From assembly GCF_019649055.1 (NCBI RefSeq), contig NW_026570593.1, forward strand, positions 1 to 33,620: a DNA stretch of 33,620 nt, in the 5' to 3' direction. Source of the DNA: Paramacrobiotus metropolitanus. Taxonomy: Eukaryota; Tardigrada; Eutardigrada; Parachela; Macrobiotidae. A model generated the notes under the pieces. It made no database searches. It was given only the letters and a program-made list of their open reading frames with translations, and was not told the DNA's origin. Shown here piece by piece: positions 1 to 8,279 of this stretch (positions are counted from its first letter, which is position 1; every line of letters begins with the position of its first letter). The translations under genes and the position numbers were made by a program.

Positions 1-1
1 G

Positions 2-124
2 CCCTCCGATTTCGGAGGAGGCGAAGGCGGAATGGAACCGCCTCCTCCTTGGATGCTGGACGGTGATGCGGGTGAATCCTGCGCCGCTCATGGCAGATGT
101 GGCCACTGTGCCTGCACGGAGTAG
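2..124 (+). CDS. C-terminal end of an ORF, probably of an LTR retrotransposon (partial)
   Basis: The frame starting at base 2 is open from the window edge for 40 codons and stops at TAG 122-124. The peptide is rich in Gly and Pro and ends with a small Cys/His cluster (AAHGRCGHCACTE). I recognise no domain. The argument for a mobile-element ORF is positional: about 240 bp downstream lies a purine-rich tract followed directly by an LTR, which is how a Ty3/Gypsy-type element ends. It could equally be a chance open frame, since only 123 bp are visible. Confidence 0.3.
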   Translation, partial: PSDFGGGEGGMEPPPPWMLDGDAGESCAAHGRCGHCACTE

Positions 125-361
125 GGTATGGAAGGATCCTGACAAGATGCCTTCTAACACGGCAGCGTAAAAGGGCCACCAGAGGCCCTTGACACCTTCC
201 TGCTTCCAGTCACCTTCTTCGGAGGACGCCAGTAGGACGCAAAAGCTCGACCAAGCGAGTAACTATTTGGTTGTTTTGTTTTTGTTTAAGAGCATGTAAT
301 ACTCTTTTGTGCTTTGTTTTCTTACGGGCTGAGGGCAGCCCTTGTTGGGAGGAGGGGCATG
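125..361 (+). other. 3' untranslated region and polypurine tract of an LTR retrotransposon
   Basis: This non-coding stretch lies between the stop at 122 and the LTR at 362. It contains a short hairpin (GGGCC ACCAGA GGCCC near 174-189). It ends in a purine-rich run, GGGAGGAGGGGCA at about 347-359, immediately before TGTCACGG. A purine tract against the 5' edge of an LTR is the expected plus-strand primer of LTR retroelements. The rest shows nothing. Confidence 0.5.
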
Positions 362-573
362 TGTCACGGTGTATACTGTAGCCGCCCGTGATGGCGATTA
401 GCTATAGAAATGCTCCTGTTAATGGATTTTAGGCTGGATTATCAGTGTCTCTGATCTGGATTTATCCATTTTTATGTATTTTCTCCCATTTATGAATAAA
501 AGGTATTATTTAGGGACACCCCATGTTTCCCCATATTGTAGATTATAGGATTTAGGTAGCACTACCTATGGCT
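362..573 (+). mobile_element. LTR of a retrotransposon (copy A, 3' LTR)
   Basis: About 210 bp beginning TGTCACGGTG and ending near CACTACCTATG. The same sequence occurs inverted at 5922-6134 with over 85% identity by eye, including the AATAAA-type signal (GAATAAAAGG) and a terminal palindrome ATAGGTAGTGCTACCTAT in copy B. Copy B ends in TGTCA..TGACA, the inverted dinucleotide rule of LTRs. In copy A the last bases have diverged or are lost (TATGGC). A polypurine tract precedes copy A, so it is read as the 3' LTR of an element that starts left of the window. The F-box exon begins directly after it. Confidence 0.65.
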
Positions 574-1769
574 GACCCACATCTTGCGAAATGCGATGAT
601 GAACGGCGAGGAGACGGAAGCCAGTTGGGTCTTGACGGCGGACACGTGGCAGGAGGTGCTGGCACATCTGGACACGGCGACGCAGACGCAGCTGCGCGCG
701 GTCTGCCCAGCGTGGAACGCTCTCCTCACAACGCCGACCTTGACGGCCAACATCATCATCGAGACGGGCGGCGAAGCCATGAAGGACAAGTCTTATAACC
801 ACCACTTCACCCTGGCGGCACCCATCTTCTACTGCCTCAGTCGCTCCACTAAGCGCCTGCTCATAATCGCCCGCGACTATCACTTCGACCTGAAAGACTT
901 CCTGGCCGTGGCCGAGGTGATGGCCTTCACGGTGCTACGGGCCCAGAACCGGATCCATCTGACGGCGCTATATGTGGTGGGCGGAACGCAGGTTCTGCCG
1001 GTACTGGGCTCACCGGACTGGTACTGGAGCGTCGCGCGACGTGAACAATGAGGTGTGCACCATCCGGAGCTGCAGGACCCGGAGCAGGAGGAGGATTTTC
1101 TGGCCCCTTGGGGGTCTCTGCCGTGCGATGCCCTCCATCTGGTCCGCTGCAGCGTCGACGTCGCGGTATCGTGGCAAGACACGGTGGCCACGCAGCCAGT
1201 GGACGCGCGTCTGCCGTTGAGCGGCGAGTGGCCGGGCGCGCTGTGGGACGCCGTGGAGGCCACGCTGCCGGTGCCTGGCGACGACCAGCTGCAGGAGCTT
1301 GCAGAGTTGCTGCAGTCTGCCAGCACTTCGGTGGAGGAGGATGATGAGGATTTTGAACTGCGGAAGACCGTTTGCCAAGTAAGTAGCCGTGTTTGTCTGG
1401 CGATTACCTTCTCTCCATTAAGAACTCACCATTAAGAGCGTGAACTGATAAACACTTGGATATTTAGGTTTAGAACAATACAGGAAGACAATTTAGTGGA
1501 AGGGAACATAAAATACAATATAAGTTGTTCAACTGGCAATGAAATGGCTACTGTGTTATGTCGTTCTGTTTCATCGATCGGCAAGTCAGTTTCCAACTTT
1601 CCATTATGTGTAGGTGTTGTGCGCGACGCAAACCGTGGATCCGCGGCCGTCGACGAATTACCGCGGGAAGCGCTGGTGCGCGGATGGACTGCAGGATCTG
1701 CGATTGGAGAAACTGTCGCGTACGGCTCTGCATTTGCTCATTATCCATTGCCTCAGTTCTTCCCAATGA
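572..1769 (+). pseudogene. F-box protein gene, 5'-truncated copy with an in-frame stop
   Basis: Exon 572/584-1378 and exon 1614-1769 are separated by a 235-bp intron (donor CAA|GTAAGT, acceptor TGTGTAG|GTG), phase 0. The F-box core is visible (EVLAHLDTATQTQLRAVC, then PAWNALL), followed by a region shared with the other two family members in this window: ANIII, then RSTKRLLI, then LPCDALHL. An in-frame TGA at 1049-1051 cuts the protein after about 155 codons, yet the frame stays open and family-like beyond it up to the donor. The last exon (51 codons, LCATQTVDPRPS then YRGKRWCADGLQDL) matches that of the minus-strand paralog. Similarity to the paralog reaches up to the LTR edge at 573, so retrotransposon insertion probably removed the start of this exon and the upstream exons. 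An F-box protein would bind Skp1 and recruit substrates to an SCF ubiquitin ligase; this copy is probably dead. Confidence 0.7.
1049..1051 (+). other. In-frame TGA stop inside the F-box exon
   Basis: TGA in the frame of the F-box ORF between ARREQ and GVHHPELQDP. Both flanks align with family sequence in the same frame, so this is a nonsense substitution rather than an indel. Confidence 0.75.
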
Positions 1770-3368
1770 TTTGACCCATCAAGGCCATCGTCGTCGGATT
1801 TTCTTAGAAAGTTTTTTTTCCTGTTGGGTGTTTTTTTAATGTAGATTGTTTAATCGTTTGCACTTTTGTAACCGCAAGTGTCTGTGGCGGTTCTTGCTGG
1901 CAGGTCGAGTTGTGCTGCCTGGGTGTCCTTTGCCGCTTCTAGCGATTCCTCTGGTTTTCATGGATTCTGTTTTAACGTAACACTGCCTCGCATTTTATGA
2001 CATAAGTTTGTGAACTGAAAGGCAAAGGTGCGACGCAGCGCAGTTACAAAAACATTTGGCGGAAAAAGTCAAAAAAAGGTTCTGCAAACAACCTAAATCG
2101 CACATCGGCGCATTGAACGAAAACATAAACCAAAAGATGTCCCATATCGTAACGAAAGCAGGCGGTGCATACTTGCATACCCGTACACGGATTACAAGTT
2201 CTTAGTAAATATGAAGAAACGATAATTACTTACGTTATTCGATGCAGTACTGTGCGGTAACTTCTATTCAAATAAGCGACTGCGACTGGCAGACAAAAAC
2301 ATATTTACTGTAAGAGCAGTGTAAATCATGCCTGCCGAGTTCATCGACGGGTTCACCACAGACACCAGTATGCGACGTGACGATCGGCACTGCCAAGCGC
2401 AATGCTAAGCCTATTTGAAACGTACTATTATCGCGTAGGTTGTCCAGACAAGCTGCCGGTAGCACGTTAATCCAGAGTCCAGATTCCGGTAGAGTTTTAC
2501 GTATCCTCTAACTGGATTCGGAATTATATCCGGATTTCGGATTGACTGATAGAATCAGACGACTTCGTACACGTTAAATTTCTCGAGACATTTTTTTTGC
2601 TTGTACAGTTGTACCCACAATATTCCGCCGTATCCCACGGTATCCTCTACGTATCCTTACAATTTCAATTTCAATCATGTGTCCTTATAATTTTTTTACT
2701 TCCGTTCAATTGTTGCCGTATCTCTCCGTATCTCTGCCGTATCCTCTATGTATCCTACATGAACCCCGTTAAAAAACCTAAGAAACCTAAAAAAACCTAA
2801 GAACACTAAGAAAACATAATAATGGGATACATGGAGGATACGCAAAGTATATCGTGGGAATACTATGGGATACGTTAATTAAAAAGAATGACCACATTAA
2901 CAATATTTGCAGTACGTGCAGATACACACTAAGGGATGTACCCAGCATCGGAGTATCCCACCGTATCCTTCATTGTATCCTGCTTAATCCAGGTTTAAGG
3001 GTCATTAGTAATGAAGCGGAATGGTTGAATCGTTTATCCTTTTTCAGCAGGCCAGCCGGCTTTAAAATTTATTCAACTGTGATTATTACTTAAATAAAAG
3101 CATACTGCAGTAACTCTCTTCAAAAGGCGGTAGCCGTATTCCGACATTAAATCGTCACACGTATGACTTGGGTTGATTAAAACCAGCCACCTGCGGGGTT
3201 ATGAACACAAGAAAAGTACAGAAAACCAGGTTCATTCAAGAGCGCGTAATTATTTCTGCACTCTGGCTAAATGCGGGACAAAATTCACACACGCAGTTTA
3301 GATAAAAAGAGCACAATGATTTTCAAACAGGACGAACATATACTCCGTGCGAAGCATTTATGCGGCGC
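1770..3368. other. Intergenic region between two convergent F-box copies, with a GTATCC-rich cluster
   Basis: No convincing coding region. The notable content is at about 2500-2990: the hexamer GTATCC occurs roughly eight times in the forward sense (for example CCGTATCCCACGGTATCC near 2628) and its complement GGATAC three times (2820-2880). Such dense subterminal-like motifs in both orientations are typical of non-autonomous DNA transposons, but I could not find clean terminal inverted repeats. Short open frames here have no recognisable content. Confidence 0.4.
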
Positions 3369-4705
3369 CTAGCGCGAAGCACTAGACGCTTCTCCGGAGT
3401 TTAGACGCTCGAGGACATAAAACGCGATACGCGACAGTTTCTCCACTTGCAAATCCTGCAAACCATCCACGCACCACTTCTTCCCGCGGTAATGCAGCGA
3501 TGGAAGCGGATCCGCCGACTGCGTCGCGCATAAAGTCTGTGAAAAAAGAGAAAACCAAATTGTCCCTCGACCGTTCCGGGTTGTTACGTTAGCTTTCAGG
3601 ATTATAGCTAAGTAGTAGTTTGTTTTACTGCGAAATCTTCATTTGTCATTAGTTTACCAACTAACTCACACCGTTAATATAGATTTCTATATTATTATTC
3701 AACATTTACTGATCATAATTGCAACAATTCGTAATTATTCGACCTGACTAAATCTAGAGATCATTTACATGCACTGAGTGCACTCGCAACGCAACACGCG
3801 GCTGAGCCGTGGCAGAGTGTCGGTCCTACCTTGCAGATCTCGGCAACAGATTCCCTCGCCTTTTCCGTCAGCTGGCCGTGTGCTGGGAAAGTTGCCAGCC
3901 ACGTAGACACGCGACGCAGTTCGGCGTCATCCGGCGCTGGCAACTGCGCTTCCAGGGCACTCCACAGCGCGTTGCCGAAATCCCCGGTAAGGCGTTGGCG
4001 ATGCACGAGAACAGCGGTCGCGCGCATCAGTTAACCCCAGTTTCGCACCTGGCATTTCAACGTCATGGTGCACTGTTTCAGGCGAATACTACCGCAAGCA
4101 AGATTACGCCATACTGCAATCGCGTTTTGTCCCGCGAAACTGGTGTCACTGTCACCGGAAAGCGGTGGATGAAGCGGGCATTCCAGGTTCTGGCGAGCGT
4201 TACACGTATGTCGCACCAGACACAACTCCAGCCCCACTAAGACGATGGCTTTCACCCGAATTCCATTACTGCGCTGAGTAATGAAGTTAAAAATGTGCAG
4301 CACTTTCTGGACTCCCATTTCACCCAATCGCCGCTTTCGGTCAGCCAGAAGAAGGTGTTGCGTGGACCGAGTGAGGAACTTGAAGAGAGCTGAGATGATA
4401 AAATACGCTGCATGATTGCCAGAACGAGAATCCCGCGTGAGTGCCAGGGTGTCGAAAACAAGATTCCCCATCAAATATGGTGAATCCAGGATGGCGTTCC
4501 ATGTTGGGCACACACGGCGCAGTTTGGTCTGCGTTACCGTGTCCAGGCAGGAGAAAACTTCCGTCCACAATTCCGTTGGCAGCACAGCGAACGCCTCCAC
4601 TGGTGACGTGTCAGCTAGCGGTTCCCGCAGTCGTTTAGCGGAAGCAATCAACGCGCTGTGCAATTTATTAAGACTATCCTGCAAAATCAAATTATCACTT
4701 GCCAT
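3369..4705 (-). pseudogene. F-box protein gene (second paralog) with an in-frame TAA stop
   Basis: Minus strand. The large exon runs from 4678 (acceptor TTTTGCAG before GATAGTC) to 3830 (donor CTGCAAG|GTAGGA). The last exon is 3536-3369 (acceptor TTTTTTCACAG, stop TAG 3371-3369), all phase 0. If translation starts inside the preceding sequence, ATG 4705 reads through in frame. The F-box is clear: LPTELWTEVFSCLDTVTQTK, then LRRVCPTWNAIL. An in-frame TAA at 4033-4031 interrupts the exon, although the following 67 codons are still family-like (GDFGNALWSALEAQLPAPDD) and end at the conserved donor. The last exon (LCATQSADPLPS then YRGKKWCVDGLQDL) is nearly the same as in the plus-strand copy. The strong acceptor at 4679 implies an upstream exon, but no Tudor-like exon is visible between 4706 and 5900. 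Probably a decayed copy. Confidence 0.7.
4031..4033 (-). other. In-frame TAA stop inside the F-box exon
   Basis: On the minus strand TAA falls between QVRNWG and LMRATAVL. The frame continues unchanged downstream with sequence resembling the other copy, so this is a substitution-type nonsense mutation. It lies close to the region where the plus-strand copy is also broken. Confidence 0.7.
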
Positions 4706-4758
4706 ATAATAATTACATGTACCACAGAATCAGATAAGAATAAGACTTTCCTGCAAAA

Positions 4759-5166
4759 TCACATTAATGTGTTGCTACTCATGTATCTTTTACCATGGTG
4801 GGAGAGCGAAGTGGGCATGTGGAAGTTCTCGGCTGGGAATCGGTGGAGCTCCGGCTGCGCACCTGGTATGTGCGCGCCTGCGCACCTGCCGGTGTGTGCG
4901 CTTGCCGGTTTCCTTTCCCTGCACCTCAAACCCCCTTTATTTGGCTTTAGACAAATAACAGAACACAAAACAAGTCGGGTGTGGCGGGCGGTAAAGAAAA
5001 GTTTGCAACTGCACGCTAGCTTGGCAAAACTGAAATGAGCTGCGGTGCAAGCAGCGATGAACTCTAACACCGATCGGTGCCATGCTGGCGCTGGGAAAAC
5101 AGGATGTGGGCGTAAAATGAAAAACAGAACAGACAGCACAACACTCGTACGCCACATTAATAACAA
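4759..5166 (-). CDS. Hypothetical small protein with a signal-peptide-like start
   Basis: A 135-codon open frame on the minus strand. It begins with a basic and then strongly hydrophobic stretch (MLLMWRTSVVLSVLFFIL) followed by Pro/Ala, as in secretory signal peptides. The rest has seven Cys residues and no family I recognise. No intron or partner gene supports it, and the opposite strand has an overlapping open frame of 126 codons, so it may be chance. Confidence 0.2.
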   Translation of the reverse strand: MLLMWRTSVVLSVLFFILRPHPVFPAPAWHRSVLEFIAACTAAHFSFAKLACSCKLFFTARHTRLVLCSVICLKPNKGGLRCRERKPASAHTGRCAGAHIPGAQPELHRFPAENFHMPTSLSHHGKRYMSSNTLM

Positions 5167-5232
5167 TTAAAACATTTTTAATTAGACATTATCATACGTC
5201 GGTCTTGGCATATTGTATCGCAGAACATCTCG

Positions 5233-5927
5233 TCATACCTGTTCGTATTTCAAACTCGTATCGTTGGTTGCGGCTTCAGCATACCATCGACGCTGAATAT
5301 ACACCACACCACACCACCCGTCCGCAACCTCCACACCCTCCGCTTTGGCGGAACCAACATCACTGCAACCTGCAAACTTTTGCGACAATACTCTAGCCAG
5401 TGGCGCCACAAGATGTTCCGGTACGCGTAGAGTGCGCTTGACGAACGTCCATTTCTCCACATGTTCAGGCAAGTCCCTGCTGCATCTGCGATATTTATGC
5501 CCCATCAGTGGACAGCCATCATGCGCACTACTCTCTTCCACGAACAGGAATGAGTGAAATACCACGCGGAAAATAAGTTGTCTGATATCAAACCTATGCA
5601 AATTGTCGCAGACGATGTCACGTTCCATAACACCGACTGGTTTCAAGAATCTATGTACTGTACTTTCAAGTTTCACGTTTAAACTTGCAGGAGTGGCGTA
5701 ACCACCATAGCATAACTGTATGAGCGCAGGTCTACATTGCGTACACCCTCGCTCTGGCAGTCTGTTGTGTTTTGTTGCGCGCCCACCTTACGCGTGCCGA
5801 ACGCATGGTGTTCTGCGTGCACCCGCACTATGTGGCGGTTACGTGCACATTTCCTGCACTTGCTGCAGTCAGCTATGCAAAGTTGCCCACGAGGAAATTC
5901 TTTCGAATTTAGTCGGTGTTTTGTCAT
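5233..5927 (-). other. Unassigned coding-like region (two frames) beside the solo LTR
   Basis: Two minus-strand open frames lie end to end but in different frames: 5927-5679 (82 codons, with a CSKCRKCARN cluster) and 5676-5233 (147 codons). Composition is near 50% GC, richer than the flanks. The first begins inside the solo LTR and crosses the 36-37 bp repeat, so its start is not original. No family is recognised; a decayed transposon ORF or chance frames are both possible. Confidence 0.2.
5886..5922. repeat. Left copy of the 36-37 bp direct repeat flanking the solo LTR
   Basis: Begins CCCACGAGGAAATTC and ends GTCGGTGTTTT. It is identical to 6135-6171. The final T is shared with the LTR start, so the repeat is 36 or 37 bp. 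Confidence 0.85.
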
Positions 5928-6134
5928 AGGTAGTGCTACCTATATCCTATAAATCTACAGTATGGGGAAACATGGGGTGTCCCTAAAGAATACCTTTTAT
6001 TCATAAATGGGAGAAAATACATAAAAATGGATAAATCAAGATCAGAGACACTGATATTCCAGTAGAAAATCCATTAACAGGGGCACTTCCATAGCTAATC
6101 ACCACCATGGGCGGTTACAGTATACACCGTGACA
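5922..6134 (-). mobile_element. Solo LTR (copy B), inverted relative to copy A
   Basis: 213 bp. On the minus strand it starts TGTCACGG and ends CTATGACA, giving 5-bp TGTCA/TGACA termini. It matches 362-573 in reverse complement. It carries a poly(A)-type AATAAA and an 18-bp palindrome ATAGGTAGTGCTACCTAT next to the 3' end. No internal retroelement sequence lies on either side, so it is a solo LTR or a very short non-autonomous element. It is bounded exactly by direct repeats of 36-37 bp, far longer than the 4-6 bp made by retroviral-type integrases. Confidence 0.7.
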
Positions 6135-6171
6135 CCCACGAGGAAATTCTTTCGAATTTAGTCGGTGTTTT
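6135..6171. repeat. Right copy of the 36-37 bp direct repeat
   Basis: Identical to 5886-5922 and starts directly after the terminal TGACA of the LTR. After it the sequences differ (ATACG here, TGTCA on the left). Confidence 0.85.
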
Positions 6172-8279
6172 ATACGTAAATTCCTAGCAATTTCGCCGTT
6201 TCTCGCTTTCTGTAGCGTAGGCGTTTTGTAGCATTGCCAGGTATTTTGGCAGGCAGAATGACATCAGTTCTGATCTTGCGGTGTGAACCTTGCCAGGTCC
6301 ACACCTTATAGCTGCACACCTGCAACCTGTCAGGGGATTGTTTTTATTTGGCAAGAAATTGCCTTCACAGCAAAGAAAGGCGCATTCGCAGACACTAATT
6401 TCTAGATAATTTAAATTTTACAAGACAACCAAATGGATTTTAATTCTTCAGCAAGAACACAATTAAATTCGTGATCGTGAGATTCGTGACGATTAATCAA
6501 TAGGGTAGGACTTGTGCCGTGTCGAGCCCGCCTGGGCGATTGTGTCAGAGATACGCCCTCACCCTGAGCAGCGGTTACGTGGAAGACTCCTTGCCAACTG
6601 CTTTACAGCGAGCTGCTTTACACTCACTGAGTTCGTAAACCGCTAAAATAACGGAGCGCAGCGACCGCTAACTGTGCGGTTCGCCAAACTCCGCGCAGGT
6701 TTGTAGCCTAAATGAACCCAGCTTCGCTATGCTCCGCTATTGTCTTGGAACTTTCTTTTCGCTTAGTTATTGCTAATGTTCAAGTTCGCTAAAAATCCCG
6801 CTGGTTACAAAGAATTTATTGCAATTTTCTAACATTTTTACTGCGATTTCTGATTTATTTTTGAAAATCTGCCCGTCAGCGACACGCTTCGCGCGAAACG
6901 TGGCTGCTTTTTGGGTTCTGCTTGCATACAAGTGCGCTTGCGGAAAGTTTACTTCAAATTTTTTAAACAAAATTGATTTTCCTTCTTTAAAAATTTTCGC
7001 TAAGCTTCGCTCAGCAGTTGAAAAAAACTTTTTCCAAAATTTGAGTGCAGCTACGTTCCGCTAAGCTGGCCAAAAATTTGAGAATTTCCGCTTCGCTATG
7101 GACATCTTAGCGGTTTACGGACTTCAGCCTGCTTTCTGTCGTTTGCTTCTTGTCCAACAAAGGTGAAATTCTGCACATTTTGAATGTAACCGTAGATACA
7201 ATCTTGTTGTGCTAATTTCTCTAGCGTCTTCTTTCTCAAGCCCATGTTTTTCGGGCTTGAGACGGGCACCGGTGACGTCAGCCGATACATTTTTTACGCG
7301 AAGGTGCTAACATCGTATGTGTCAGCTTTCCAGGACCGCGGGCACGGCCTGCGCCTGCAGTGTGAAGGATGCGCATCGGCTATGTGGACTGGAGTGCCGC
7401 GGTTCAAAGCCCCAATGGGCAGCAAGGACACCCGGGAAGACATGGAGGGGAGTTCGCGACGCCGCGCGGTGCATTCGGAGGACCTCATGGGTTCCACCCG
7501 CAGGCATGTGAGGAGGAGTGGCCTCTCCGTTCACCCGCGCACAGGCGGCTGCTAGGTTGTTTTGCTGTTTTTGCCGTATTTTTCTCCATCTACCAGTTTC
7601 TAAATCTGGTAGATTCTTTAGTTGCTAGATTTCGTCGTTTGAGGTGGATGCTTTTTCCTTTTTGCCCCGCAGCAAGGTGCTGCGAATGCCTTTGATGTGA
7701 TGTACGTATGTGAGAGAGATAAAGTGGGCAGTGTGGTGGCGTTCAGTTTCCGTTTCCGTTTGCGCACAGGGGTGAACTAGCCGTTCATCCCCTTTTAGAG
7801 ACTGGTAAATATTAAATTGTCCGTACTCCGTATCGGTATAAATAGTCGAAAAAGAACCACTTCGTAAATGCTTTGAAGTGAGTACTTTGTAATGATATCG
7901 GCACAGACTTTCGCTGCCATTCCCAGCTGGCTCAAACGGCTCAGTCTTAGCAGCCAATGAGAAGTGAGAGAACTATCCGTTGTACGGCGAGACACATCAA
8001 CCAGACAAGCGCGGATGCACGTACGTACGACCACCGCAGCATTAAATTGTAGTATAATCAGCAGTGGTCTCCTGTCTCAGGCGACTGCCCTTCGTCCCAA
8101 AAATTCCTGATCATTAATTTTCTCCTGCACTTTCTGGCGTGGAATGTAGGATTTTTTTTCCAGTTTTTACAATAATCAAGTGTTCCCTTTTTCCTTTCTT
8201 AACGTGGTGTCGTATCCGGAATTTCTACCTTTTTCCGTTCGAAAGAGTGAACAAAATTTCAGACTGCAACATTGGCGAA
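6172..8279. other. Intergenic region upstream of the intact F-box gene
   Basis: No supported gene. 6640-7095 is a low-complexity stretch rich in TTCGCTA/CGCTAA words (CGCTTCGCTATG and similar). 7245-7560 is a GC-rich island with overlapping open frames on both strands, none recognisable. 7560-8270 is AT-rich and presumably holds the promoter and 5' UTR of the gene starting at 8280; I see no clear TATA box. Confidence 0.35.

Noticed and set aside
1049-1051. TGA in the F-box exon as a selenocysteine codon
   Set aside because: F-box proteins have no known Sec site, the paralog is broken by TAA rather than TGA, and no selenocysteine insertion element was recognised nearby.
7244-7695. Cluster of overlapping ORFs in the GC-rich island
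   Set aside because: Five frames on two strands, none with domain signal or splice context; high GC alone removes stop codons.
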